From an uncultured Clostridia bacterium (GTDB lineage: Bacteria; Bacillota; Clostridia; Oscillospirales; Acutalibacteraceae), in assembly GCA_937876375.1 (NCBI GenBank), contig CALEHY010000026.1, forward strand, positions 1 through 46,522: 46,522 bases of DNA. Direction: 5' to 3'. Positions 17,135 to 26,044 of the stretch are shown here, in pieces; position 1 is the first letter of the stretch; each line of letters opens with the position of its first letter. The notes beneath the pieces are model-generated. The model ran no database searches and was not told the origin of the DNA. It was given only the letters and a program-made list of their open reading frames with translations. A program made the position numbers and the translations under genes.

Positions 17135-18611
17135 ATTCTATCTCAATTTTAAAGCAGAGTGGCAGGTCGGAGGATGGAGCGTGCTTTAGATTTATTACTA
17201 GTGCATCGTCTGTACGCTCGGTGCTCTCTATCTCGTTGTCGCCTAGCACTGTGATATCACCTAGCAAAAAGTCGTGATGACCTTGAGTGGCAAGGGATTT
17301 TATCTTGACTGTTTTGCCATCTGGTTTCATTTGGAATGCGTACAAGCAGCAATCCTTGAATGTGAAACGAAAATCCTTTTTCGTATATTTTGTTTCATTA
17401 TAATCGCTAAAATATCCACCAGAGTTGTTTGTCTTGCCCTCGCCGAATTTTCGCCAAGGTCTTGTGCCATAGATACCATCGCCATTGATCTTTAGCCAGT
17501 TGCCGAGGTCTGTAAGCACTGCCATCTCCTCATCAGTTATCGTTCCGTCAGCCTTTGGTCCAATGTTTAGCAATAGCATACCATTTTTGCTGACAATATC
17601 GATTAAATCACATATGATTTGGCGTGATGTCTTAAATTTGTTGTCCTTTATGTATCCCCATGAGCTCAGTCCAATCGCTGTGTCAGTTTGCCAAGGGATT
17701 GGCGATATGTCGGTCAGTGCACCACGCTCAACGTCAAAGGTTGCCACCGTTGGTGGAAAAGCCTCGTGCTTGTAGTTGATGGTGACCTCTGCACCCCATT
17801 CGTCAGCACGGTTATAGTAGTATGCACACAGCTTTTTTAAATATGGCTTGAACGCTTGGTTGTGTATCCACCAGTCGAAATATAGTATTCTTGGCTGATA
17901 TTTGTCGATTAGCTCACAGGTGCGAACTAGCCAGTCATCCAACCATTCTTTTGTTGGTGGGATGGAGAATGTGTCTGCTGTTGTTTTGTGCAAATCGCCA
18001 CTGTTTAGCTCCTTGCAGTGATATGCAGGACCGTAAAAATCACGATATTCCTCATTATTCACGTCACTGTCAAAGGTGCGTCCCATGTTCATAAAGAAGT
18101 AGTGCTCTGCACGATGGGTTGATGCACAGAATGTCAGCCCCTCTTTTTCACAGGCAGACCTTAGCTCGCCAGCAATATCCCTGCATGGTCCCATTTTTGT
18201 GCTGTTCCATCGATTAAACTCTGTATCATACATAGCAAATCCGTCATGGTGCTCACACACGGGCATAACGAATCTAGCACCAGCATCCTTGAACACCTTT
18301 ATCCATTCGTTAGCATCAAAGCGTTCACCCTTGAACATTGGAATGAAATCCTTGTAGCCAAAATCCTTTTGGTTGCCATAATTCTCGATATGATGGTTGA
18401 ACTCACGCTCGTTCTTGTCGTACATTGCACGAGAGTACCATTCGTTGCCAAATGCTGGCACACTGTAGATGCCCCAGTGGATGAATACGCCCAGCTTGTC
18501 ACGGTAGTACCAGTCCGGTGTCTTGTGATTAGATAGTGATGACCAGTTGTCCTTGTATCGTCCATTTGCGATAACGTTATCAATCTGTGATAGGTATTCG
18601 TTGTGTGTCAT
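17133..18611 (-). CDS. Alpha-L-fucosidase, GH29 family
   Basis: This 492-residue glycoside hydrolase releases L-fucose from oligosaccharides or glycans. The catalytic (beta/alpha)8 domain (about 30-370) has KLGVFIHWGIYSVPAF near residue 40, MPVCEHHDGFAMYDT near 115, and YFDWWI near 245 with the likely nucleophile Asp. LLLNIGPKADGTI follows near 350. A C-terminal beta domain completes the length typical of GH29. No signal peptide is present, so it acts in the cytoplasm on imported sugars. It is a lone gene facing rpsR and divergent from glnA. GAGGTG provides the ribosome site. No sugar transporter is visible in the window. Confidence 0.92.
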   Translation of the reverse strand: MTHNEYLSQIDNVIANGRYKDNWSSLSNHKTPDWYYRDKLGVFIHWGIYSVPAFGNEWYSRAMYDKNEREFNHHIENYGNQKDFGYKDFIPMFKGERFDANEWIKVFKDAGARFVMPVCEHHDGFAMYDTEFNRWNSTKMGPCRDIAGELRSACEKEGLTFCASTHRAEHYFFMNMGRTFDSDVNNEEYRDFYGPAYHCKELNSGDLHKTTADTFSIPPTKEWLDDWLVRTCELIDKYQPRILYFDWWIHNQAFKPYLKKLCAYYYNRADEWGAEVTINYKHEAFPPTVATFDVERGALTDISPIPWQTDTAIGLSSWGYIKDNKFKTSRQIICDLIDIVSKNGMLLLNIGPKADGTITDEEMAVLTDLGNWLKINGDGIYGTRPWRKFGEGKTNNSGGYFSDYNETKYTKKDFRFTFKDCCLYAFQMKPDGKTVKIKSLATQGHHDFLLGDITVLGDNEIESTERTDDALVINLKHAPSSDLPLCFKIEIE

Positions 18612-18636
18612 ATCGCACCTCTTTATGATTAATATA

Positions 18637-18653
18637 ATATGATAATATCATAT
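18637..18653. promoter_or_regulatory. Palindrome upstream of the fucosidase gene, possible operator
   Basis: ATATGATA-A-TATCATAT is a perfect 8+1+8 palindrome 26 bases upstream of the fucosidase start codon, near a possible minus-strand TATATT -10. A sugar-responsive repressor site is plausible but is inferred only from symmetry and position. The rest of 18654-18752 is AT-rich spacer without a clear feature. Confidence 0.4.
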
Positions 18654-18752
18654 GTTTTGCATAAAAACAATTAGCATTATTTAATATTACCAATAGACTT
18701 TAGCGATTTGACGCTTTAGCTTGTTAAAATTAAACAAAATTAAAAATATCTG

Positions 18753-18781
18753 TTGACACGAAAAAAACATAAGCGTATAAT
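18753..18781 (+). promoter_or_regulatory. Consensus promoter upstream of glnA
   Basis: TTGACA (18753-18758), a 17-bp spacer and TATAAT (18776-18781). Transcription should start near 18788, only about 11 nt before a strong terminator hairpin. Confidence 0.88.
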
Positions 18782-18798
18782 TAGCACATAAAGAACAA

Positions 18799-18834
18799 GG
18801 GCGTTCCACAATAGGTGGAGCGCCCTCTTTTTTT
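18799..18834 (+). terminator. Promoter-proximal terminator (attenuator) in the glnA leader
   Basis: GGGCGTTCCAC (18799-18809) pairs with GTGGAGCGCCC (18815-18825) around AATAG, followed by TCTTTTTTT. It lies between a consensus promoter and glnA, so most transcripts would stop at about 47 nt unless terminated less efficiently or antiterminated. Beyond it are a repeated GTGCTATG pair and a TGGAGC...GCTCCA pairing (18837-18890) before the AGGAGG site. Confidence 0.85.
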
Positions 18835-18914
18835 GGTGGAGCTGGTATATGGTGCTATGCGGCTTTTGTGCTATGTGCAGAATGCTCCAGTTAAATTATT
18901 AGGAGGACAGGATT

Positions 18915-20258
18915 ATGAGTAAATGGACAAAGGAAGCAATCCTTGAAAATGCAAAAGAGAACAATGTAGAATTTATTAGACTACAGTTTACCGATTTGTT
19001 CGGTATTATGAAGAATGTGTCTATCACACTTTCACAGCTAGAGAAGGCACTAGATAATGATTGTATGTTTGATGGTTCATCTATCGACGGTTTCGTTCGT
19101 ATCGATGAGTCTGATATGTACCTACACCCAGACTATGACACTTGGGCACTTTTCCCTTGGAGAAAGCATCTTAATGCACAGACTGGTCGTCTTATCTGCT
19201 CTGTTTACAAGGCTGATAATGTTACACCATTCCAGGGCGACCCAAGAAATGTACTACAAAAGGTTATTGATGAGGCAGCAGAGATGGGCTACGGATTTAA
19301 CGTAGGTCCAGAGTGTGAGTTCTTCCTATTCAAGACTGACGAAAAGGGCTTGCCAACATTGGAGCTTGGTGACCAGGCTGGCTACTTCGACCTTAACCCT
19401 ATCGACCATGGCGAGAACTGTCGTCGTGATATCTGTCTTGCTCTTGAGGAGATGGGCTACACTATCGAGGCATCACACCACGAGGTAGCACAGGGTCAGC
19501 ACGAAATCGACTTCCAGTTTGGTGACGTTATGACCACAGCTGATAGAGTTATGACCTTTAAGCATGTTGTAAAGACATATGCTACAAAGCATGGTCTACA
19601 CGCTACATTTATGCCAAAGCCAGTTGAGGGCATCAACGGTTCTGGTATGCATACAAATATGTCACTATATGATTTGAAGACTGGCAAGAATGTATTTGAC
19701 GACCCAGATGGTGAGCTTGGTCTTAGCGATACAGCATATGCTTTCATCGCTGGTATTATGGCACATGTTAAGGGTATCGCTGCTATTTCAAATCCTACTG
19801 TTAACTCATACAAGAGACTTGTTCCTGGCTACGAGGCTCCATCATATCTAGTATGGTCAACCTCTAACCGTTCTTGTCTTGTTCGTATCCCTGCATCAAG
19901 AGGAAAGGGCACTCGTGTTGAGCTTCGTTGCCCAGACCCAGCTTGTAACCCATATCTTGAGATGGCACTTTGTCTTGCTGCTGGTCTTGATGGTATCAAG
20001 AAGGGCTTGACCCCACCACCAGCATATGACGAGAATGTATTTGCTCTATCTGATGAGGAGCTTGCAGAGGCTGGTATCGATTGCCTACCTGGTACATTGC
20101 AGGAGGCTATCGCTTGTGCAGAGGCTGACCCATTCATCAAGGAGACACTTGGTGAGCATGTTTTCGGTAACTATATCGAGGGCAAGAAGGCAGAATGGGA
20201 TTCATACAAGACCTCTGTATCCGAATGGGAAATCAAGAGATATATGATTAACTACTAA
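18915..20258 (+). CDS. glnA: Glutamine synthetase type I
   Basis: This 447-residue enzyme makes glutamine from glutamate, ammonia and ATP, as a dodecamer in the cytoplasm. Visible family motifs are FDGSSIDGF near residue 55, GPECEFFLF near 130, the ATP-binding KPVEGINGSGMHTNMS near 238, and NRSCLVRIPASRGKGTRVE near 318, including the feedback-sensitive Arg region. The length and the absent adenylylation-loop tyrosine region suggest the GSI-alpha type of Gram-positives. AGGAGG lies 9 bases before ATG 18915. It is expressed behind the leader terminator described above and precedes carAB and the glutamate synthase operon. Confidence 0.96.
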   Translation: MSKWTKEAILENAKENNVEFIRLQFTDLFGIMKNVSITLSQLEKALDNDCMFDGSSIDGFVRIDESDMYLHPDYDTWALFPWRKHLNAQTGRLICSVYKADNVTPFQGDPRNVLQKVIDEAAEMGYGFNVGPECEFFLFKTDEKGLPTLELGDQAGYFDLNPIDHGENCRRDICLALEEMGYTIEASHHEVAQGQHEIDFQFGDVMTTADRVMTFKHVVKTYATKHGLHATFMPKPVEGINGSGMHTNMSLYDLKTGKNVFDDPDGELGLSDTAYAFIAGIMAHVKGIAAISNPTVNSYKRLVPGYEAPSYLVWSTSNRSCLVRIPASRGKGTRVELRCPDPACNPYLEMALCLAAGLDGIKKGLTPPPAYDENVFALSDEELAEAGIDCLPGTLQEAIACAEADPFIKETLGEHVFGNYIEGKKAEWDSYKTSVSEWEIKRYMINY

Positions 20259-20267
20259 AAATTTTCG

Positions 20268-20475
20268 AGCGACTTGTTTAGTGAGAGCCACTGGCAGCGC
20301 TCGTAAATATAAGAAAACAAGAGCGACTAGTTTCAGTGGTTCGAGTTTTAAGAGGTCATGAGTTCTCACTCGTGGGGCGGTGCCCAAAATTCAAAACGGC
20401 TTGGAGCGCCTATGAATTTTGACCGCTACCAAGTTCTTTTTACTCGCTTCATCTGCCACCGGCAGCGCTCGTAAA
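20268..20475. repeat. Hairpin-rich repeat element downstream of glnA
   Basis: Two 21-bp direct repeats, GCCAC(T/C)GGCAGCGCTCGTAAA at 20287-20307 and 20455-20475, bracket the element. A second direct repeat, GAGCGACT(T/A)GTTT, lies near 20270 and 20321. Inside, AAAATTCA...TGAATTTT forms a long palindromic arm, and CGAGCG/CGCTCG (20268-20302) forms another. No gene is present. It resembles a MITE or composite of palindromes, and no terminator with a U-run is seen for glnA. Confidence 0.65.
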
Positions 20476-20488
20476 CGAACCCTCTCTG

Positions 20489-20543
20489 TGGCATTAATTT
20501 GCCATTGATAAAGTTGGCACTGGGCTTTATGCCTAGTGCCAAC
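20489..20543 (+). other. Two hairpins upstream of carA
   Basis: TGGCA-TTAATT-TGCCA (20489-20504) is followed after 8 nt by a 13-bp stem, GTTGGCACTGGGC/GCCTAGTGCCAAC, with loop TTTAT (20513-20543) and one G-T pair. No U-run follows. Both lie upstream of the likely carA promoter, so they may end read-through from glnA or belong to the neighbouring repeat. Confidence 0.55.
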
Positions 20544-20552
20544 GATAATATC

Positions 20553-20582
20553 TTGGTGAAAAAATCACAGCTTGGGTACAAT
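20553..20582 (+). promoter_or_regulatory. Possible promoter of the carA-glutamate synthase operon
   Basis: TTGGTG (20553-20558), an 18-bp spacer and TACAAT (20577-20582). It is a weak match, chosen because it is the best within 100 bases of carA. Confidence 0.35.
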
Positions 20583-20655
20583 TTTATACTAACTAATAAT
20601 ATGGTAAAGGGTGAGCGATGAGCTTGCCCACTTGCTATGTAAAGGAGAGGGAAAT

Positions 20656-21744
20656 ATGAAGCATTATGACAAAAAAATAGTGCTCGAAAATGGTAGAGAG
20701 TTCTATGGCTACGGCTTTGGTGCTAGCAAAACTGCTATTAACGAAATAGTTTTTAACACCTCTATGGCTGGCTATCAAGAGATCATTTCCGACCCATCAT
20801 ATACCGACCAGATGGTGTGTATGACCTACCCACTTATTGGCAACTATGGTATGACCGATGAGGATTACGAGACTAGAGTACCTACTATGGGTGGCTTAAT
20901 CGTTAGAGAGTACAATGATTTGCCATCAAACTTTAGATATACCAAGACCTTGTCAGAGGTGCTTGATGAATACGATATTCCTGGTATCAGTGGTGTTGAT
21001 ACTAGAACTATTACTAGAATTATTCGTTCAGAGGGTAGCCAAAAGGTTATGATTTGCCACGCAAACAAGCCACTTGAGGAGTGTATGGCAGAAATCCATG
21101 CATATAATATCCCAACCGATATGGTATCTCGTGTGTCTTGCAAAAAGCGTTGGTACTCTCGCACACCTAATCACAAATATGACGTTGTTGCAATCGATTG
21201 TGGCATCAAGCTTAATATCATTCGCAAGCTGAATGAAAAGGGCTGTAATGTAACTGTTGTGCCATACAATGTTACAGCAGATGAGGTCCTAAAGCTTAAG
21301 CCAGACGGAGTATTTCTGTCAAACGGTCCGGGCAATCCAGAGGACGTTACACCAGTCATCAATCTTGTAAAAGAGCTGTGTGGCACTGTTCCAATTTTTG
21401 GTATCTGTCTTGGCCACCAAATGATATCACTTGCACTTGGTGCAAAGACATTTAAGATGAAATTTGGTCATCGTGGTGGTAACCACCCAGTAAAGAATCT
21501 TGCAAATGGCAAGCTAGAAATCACCTCGCAGAATCATTCCTACGCTGTTGATATTGATTCGCTCGATGGTACACCTCTATCACTTACACATTTAAATATT
21601 CTTGACAACACAGCCGAAGGTGTTGAGTCTGTGGAGAACAAATTGTTCTCTGTTCAGTATCATCCAGAGTCTGCACCTGGTCCACAGGATAGTGCTTATC
21701 TTTTTGATAAGTTTATTGAGTTGATGAAAAAGGAGGCTGAGTAA
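20656..21744 (+). CDS. carA: Carbamoyl-phosphate synthase small subunit
   Basis: This 362-residue glutaminase subunit hydrolyses glutamine and passes ammonia to CarB for carbamoyl phosphate, used in pyrimidine and arginine synthesis. The N-terminal CPSase_sm domain contains FNTSMAGYQEIISDPSY. The C-terminal class I amidotransferase has the oxyanion SNGPGNPED, nucleophile Cys in IFGICLGHQM, and His/Glu in QYHPESAPGP. ATG 20656 with AGGAGAGG is chosen over a GTG at 20611 because homologues start near MKHYDKKIVLENG. One base separates it from carB. Confidence 0.96.
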   Translation: MKHYDKKIVLENGREFYGYGFGASKTAINEIVFNTSMAGYQEIISDPSYTDQMVCMTYPLIGNYGMTDEDYETRVPTMGGLIVREYNDLPSNFRYTKTLSEVLDEYDIPGISGVDTRTITRIIRSEGSQKVMICHANKPLEECMAEIHAYNIPTDMVSRVSCKKRWYSRTPNHKYDVVAIDCGIKLNIIRKLNEKGCNVTVVPYNVTADEVLKLKPDGVFLSNGPGNPEDVTPVINLVKELCGTVPIFGICLGHQMISLALGAKTFKMKFGHRGGNHPVKNLANGKLEITSQNHSYAVDIDSLDGTPLSLTHLNILDNTAEGVESVENKLFSVQYHPESAPGPQDSAYLFDKFIELMKKEAE

Positions 21745-21745
21745 T

Positions 21746-24700
21746 ATGCCAAAGCGTACAGATATTCACAAAATATTGGTAATAGGCTCAGGTCCTATCG
21801 TTATCGGACAGGCTGCTGAGTTCGACTATTCTGGTACACAGGCTTGCCTTGCTCTTCGTGAGGAGGGCTACGAGGTTGTGCTTATCAACTCTAACCCAGC
21901 GACAATTATGACCGATACTGATATTGCCGATAAGGTATATATGGAGCCTCTAAATCTAGAGTATGTCGCTCGTATCATCCGTCACGAAAGACCGGATGCA
22001 ATCTTGCCATCTCTTGGTGGTCAGACTGGTCTAAATCTTGCTGTACAGCTTGCAAAAAAGGGCGTACTACAGGAATGTGACGTCGAAATTCTTGGTACAA
22101 ATTTTGAGGCTATCGAGAGAGCCGAGGACAGAGAGCTGTTCAAAAAGCTTTGTGAGGATTTGGGCGAGCCTGTTCTTCCATCAGAGATCACTAACACTGT
22201 TGAGGAGGGACTAAAGGCTGCTGCAGAAATCGGCTATCCAGTAGTTCTTCGTCCAGCATTCACCCTTGGTGGTACTGGTGGTGGATTCGCTGATGACGAA
22301 GAGGAATGTCGCCTAATGCTAAAGAATGCGCTTGCTCTCTCACCAGTTCATCAGGTACTTGTTGAAAAGTCAATCAAGGGCTACAAGGAGATTGAGTACG
22401 AGGTAATGCGTGATGCAAACGATACAGCCATCACCATCTGTAATATGGAGAATATCGATCCAGTCGGTGTTCATACTGGTGATAGCGTTGTTGTTTGTCC
22501 ATCTCAGACCTTGACTAACAAAGAATATCATATGCTCCGTGATTCTGCACTTAAGATTATCCGTGAGCTTAATATTGAGGGTGGATGCAATGTTCAGTTT
22601 GCACTTGATCCACTTTCGTTCCAGTATTATTTGATCGAGGTTAACCCAAGAGTATCTCGTTCATCTGCTCTTGCATCAAAGGCATCTGGATATCCTATCG
22701 CAAGAGTATCAGCGAAGATTTCTGTTGGTATGCATCTTGATGAAATTCAAATCGCAAACACACCAGCATCATTCGAGCCAACACTCGACTATGTTGTAAC
22801 AAAAATAGCTCGTTTTCCATTCGACAAATTTGCTGATGCAAACAATACACTTAACACACAGATGAAGGCTACTGGCGAGGTTATGGCTATCGGTCGTACC
22901 ATTGAGGAGTCGTTGCTAAAGGCTGTTCGTTCGCTAGAAATCGGTGTGTGCCATTTGTATGATAAAAAGTTCGACACATATACCTATGACGAGCTGATGG
23001 AATATATCAAGATAGGTACAGATGACAGATTGTTTGCTATTGCAGAGCTTTTGTATCACGGTGCTGATATAAATATGATTTATGACAACACCAAGATTGA
23101 TATGTTCTTCCTACAAAAAATCAAGAATATTGTCGATTTTGAGGAAGAAATCAAAGCAAATGTTGACGATATAGAGGTCCTAAAGGCTGCAAAGAAGATG
23201 GGCGTTTCGGATGAATACATTGCTCATTTGTGGAAAACTGATACGAACCATGTGTTCAATATGAGAAGAGAAAATAATATCTTCCCAGTATACAAGATGA
23301 TTGACACCTGTGCATCAGAGTTTGACTCCTATGTGCCATATTTCTACTCAACCTATGAGGATGAAAATGAGAGTATCGTATCGGACAAGAAGAAAATTAT
23401 CGTTCTAGGCTCTGGTCCTATTCGTATAGGTCAGGGTGTAGAATTTGACTACTCAACAGTTCATGCCATTTGGTCAATTCGTGAGGCTGGGTACGAGGCT
23501 ATTATCATCAATAATAACCCAGAAACAGTATCTACTGATTACACCACCTCCGACAAGCTCTATTTTGAGCCACTCACTGTTGAGGATGTTATGAATATCA
23601 TCACCCTTGAAAAGCCAGAGGGTATCGTTGTGTCACTTGGTGGTCAGACAGCTATCAATCTTGCACCACCACTCGATGCTCTAGGTGTGCCAATTATCGG
23701 CACAGACGTTGAAGCTATCGATCGAGCAGAAAATCGTGACAGTTTCGAAAAGGTTATGGAACAGCTTGGCATCCCACAGCCAAAGGGACTTGCTGTTACT
23801 GATATCGAGGAGGGCGTTAAGGTAGCTAATATGATTGGTTATCCAGTACTCGTTAGACCATCATTCGTTCTTGGTGGTCGTGCTATGCAGATTGTTGCTA
23901 ATGAGGAGTCACTACGCCATTATCTCCAAACAGCTGTAGAGATTAATACCGAACAACCAGTTCTTGTTGACAAATATATTATGGGCAAGGAGCTAGAGGT
24001 TGATGCTATCTGTGACGGCGAAAATGTGTTCGTTCCTGGTATTATGGAGCATGTTGAGCGTACTGGTATCCATTCTGGTGACAGTATTTCTGTTTATCCA
24101 ACATTCTCTGTGTCACAGGCAGTTAAGGACAAGATTTTAGATTATACTGTTAGACTTGGTAAGGCTATCGGTATCATCGGTCTATATAATATCCAGTTTA
24201 TCGCTGATGACAATGATGATGTGTATGTTATCGAGGTTAATCCTCGTTCATCTCGTACAGTGCCATTCTTGTCAAAGGCTACCTCGACACCTATGGCTCA
24301 TATCGCTACTCAGGTGATACTAGGTCATTCGTTAAAGGAGCAGGGTATTACTGAGGTCTACCCAGCAGAAAAGAAGCGTTGGTATGTCAAGGCACCTGCC
24401 TTCTCATTCTCAAAGCTAAAGGGTATGGACACATATCTATCCCCAGAGATGAAATCTACTGGCGAGGCTATCGGATACGATTATTCGCTCACAAGAGCGT
24501 TGTACAAGGCTATCCAAGCGTCTGGTCTAAAGGTTGCTAACTATGGCACGGTGCTAGTTACTATCGCTGACCAAGACAAGCCAACAGCTCTGCCACTAAT
24601 CAAGCGTTTTTACGACCTTGGATTTAATATCGAGGCTACTGATGGCACTGCAAAGTACCTAAAGTCACATGGCATTAGGACTAGAGTTCGTCAAAAGCTG

Positions 24701-24931
24701 TCATTCGACGACAGCGACGAGATTTTGCATGCACTACGCCAAGGTCATATTGCTTATGTTATCAACACTATTGATATTAACGCTGGCGACTCCCATTCTG
24801 ATGGCAGTGAGATTAGGCGTGCAGCTGTTGAAAACAATGTTACTATGTTCACTTCACTTGATACAGTAAAGGTGCTTCTCGACGTGCTTGAGGAGATTAC
24901 TCTTGGTGTATCAACTATTGATGAAGAATAA
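21746..24931 (+). CDS. carB: Carbamoyl-phosphate synthase large subunit
   Basis: This 1061-residue synthetase has two homologous ATP-grasp halves (about 1-400 and 550-930), an oligomerisation region between them and a C-terminal MGS-like allosteric domain (about 935-1050). The start PKRTDIHKILVIGSGPIVIG is canonical, and the second half repeats it as IIVLGSGPIRIGQGVEFDYS. Both halves keep metal-binding IEVNPR motifs. It is coupled to carA by a one-base gap. Twelve bases separate it from a glutamine amidotransferase gene, so pyrimidine or arginine precursor synthesis is co-transcribed with glutamate synthase here. Confidence 0.97.
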   Translation: MPKRTDIHKILVIGSGPIVIGQAAEFDYSGTQACLALREEGYEVVLINSNPATIMTDTDIADKVYMEPLNLEYVARIIRHERPDAILPSLGGQTGLNLAVQLAKKGVLQECDVEILGTNFEAIERAEDRELFKKLCEDLGEPVLPSEITNTVEEGLKAAAEIGYPVVLRPAFTLGGTGGGFADDEEECRLMLKNALALSPVHQVLVEKSIKGYKEIEYEVMRDANDTAITICNMENIDPVGVHTGDSVVVCPSQTLTNKEYHMLRDSALKIIRELNIEGGCNVQFALDPLSFQYYLIEVNPRVSRSSALASKASGYPIARVSAKISVGMHLDEIQIANTPASFEPTLDYVVTKIARFPFDKFADANNTLNTQMKATGEVMAIGRTIEESLLKAVRSLEIGVCHLYDKKFDTYTYDELMEYIKIGTDDRLFAIAELLYHGADINMIYDNTKIDMFFLQKIKNIVDFEEEIKANVDDIEVLKAAKKMGVSDEYIAHLWKTDTNHVFNMRRENNIFPVYKMIDTCASEFDSYVPYFYSTYEDENESIVSDKKKIIVLGSGPIRIGQGVEFDYSTVHAIWSIREAGYEAIIINNNPETVSTDYTTSDKLYFEPLTVEDVMNIITLEKPEGIVVSLGGQTAINLAPPLDALGVPIIGTDVEAIDRAENRDSFEKVMEQLGIPQPKGLAVTDIEEGVKVANMIGYPVLVRPSFVLGGRAMQIVANEESLRHYLQTAVEINTEQPVLVDKYIMGKELEVDAICDGENVFVPGIMEHVERTGIHSGDSISVYPTFSVSQAVKDKILDYTVRLGKAIGIIGLYNIQFIADDNDDVYVIEVNPRSSRTVPFLSKATSTPMAHIATQVILGHSLKEQGITEVYPAEKKRWYVKAPAFSFSKLKGMDTYLSPEMKSTGEAIGYDYSLTRALYKAIQASGLKVANYGTVLVTIADQDKPTALPLIKRFYDLGFNIEATDGTAKYLKSHGIRTRVRQKLSFDDSDEILHALRQGHIAYVINTIDINAGDSHSDGSEIRRAAVENNVTMFTSLDTVKVLLDVLEEITLGVSTIDEE

Positions 24932-24943
24932 AGGAGGACTCTT

Positions 24944-26044
24944 ATGCTTAGAGAGGGTGAAATTAGAATTCCGTCAGGCTGTGCGATTGCAGCCATTATC
25001 GACAAAAAGGGTAACCCAATTAACGGCTCTGAAATCATCAAATCTATTGCTCTTATGCACGATAGGTCCAATGGTCTAGGTGGTGGATTTGCTGCCTATG
25101 GTATCTATCCAGAGCACAAGGATGACTATGCATTTCATGTGTTTTATGAGAACAATACTGCTCGTTCACAGTGTGAGGAGTTTTTGTTCAAGCATTTCAA
25201 TGTCGATGTTGCTGAAAGAATACCTACCAAGAAGGTGGAGTCCATCAGCAATGGTCCAGATATTTGGCGTTACTTTGCACGACCAAACCGTGTTCGTATG
25301 CGTGATGCTCGTATGGACGAGCTGGAGTATGTTGTACAGTGTGTTACAAAGGTAAATGCTATGTACGATGGTGCATACATTTTCTCCAGTGGCAAGAATA
25401 TGGGCTGTTTTAAGGCTGTTGGATATCCAGAGGACGTTGGTGAGTTCTATATGCTCGACCAGTACGACGCTTATCTGTGGACAGCACACGGTCGTTTTCC
25501 TACCAACACACCTGGCTGGTGGGGTGGTGCTCATCCGTTCAACATTCTTGACTGGTCCATCGTTCACAATGGTGAGATTTCATCATATGATGCAAATCGT
25601 CGCTATATCGAGCAGTTTGGATACAAGTGCACTATGCAGACTGATACAGAGGTTATTACATATCTGTTCGACCACCTATTGCGTCATCACGATTTGCCTA
25701 TCGACGTCGCTGCCGACGTTTTGACAGCGCCAGAATGGGACGAAATCGACCGTATGGATGACGAAAGACGAGAGTATTTTACAAATCTTCGTGCTATATA
25801 CAATGGTGCTCTTGTAAATGGTCCATTCTCTGTAATTCTTGGCTCAAACAAGGGTCTGCTTGCTATCAATGATAGACTAAAGCTTCGTTCACTAACTGCT
25901 GCCACCAAGGGTGACAGAGCATATTTTGCTAGTGAGGAGTCTGCGATTAGAATTGTTTGTCCAGATCCAGAAAAGGTATGGTCCGTCAGTGGTGCAGAGC
26001 CAGTATTTGTGCCACTAGAGATAGAAGAAGGGGGTAAAGAATAA
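24944..26044 (+). CDS. Class II glutamine amidotransferase subunit of split glutamate synthase
   Basis: This 366-residue protein corresponds to the N-terminal glutaminase domain of GltB. It releases ammonia from glutamine for the synthase domain encoded next. Family features are HDRSNGLGGGFAAYGIYP near residue 40, HGRFPTNTPGWWGGAHPF (about 180-200), and IVHNGEISSYDANRRY. The presumed nucleophile is Cys13 in PSGCAIAA, so a 12-residue propeptide must be removed to expose it, as known for other Ntn amidotransferases. AAGGAGG lies 5 bases upstream. The stop overlaps the next start (TAATG). Confidence 0.88.
   Translation: MLREGEIRIPSGCAIAAIIDKKGNPINGSEIIKSIALMHDRSNGLGGGFAAYGIYPEHKDDYAFHVFYENNTARSQCEEFLFKHFNVDVAERIPTKKVESISNGPDIWRYFARPNRVRMRDARMDELEYVVQCVTKVNAMYDGAYIFSSGKNMGCFKAVGYPEDVGEFYMLDQYDAYLWTAHGRFPTNTPGWWGGAHPFNILDWSIVHNGEISSYDANRRYIEQFGYKCTMQTDTEVITYLFDHLLRHHDLPIDVAADVLTAPEWDEIDRMDDERREYFTNLRAIYNGALVNGPFSVILGSNKGLLAINDRLKLRSLTAATKGDRAYFASEESAIRIVCPDPEKVWSVSGAEPVFVPLEIEEGGKE

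Noticed and set aside
11537..18707. Shared 11-mer TTTAGCGATTT at about 11537 and 18697
   Set aside because: It is a single short match between two AT-rich spacers without further similarity, within reach of chance.
18788..18914. Canonical ANTAR double-hairpin target in the glnA leader
   Set aside because: There are only about 11 bases before the terminator stem, and no pair of hexaloops with the A1/G4 pattern could be found.
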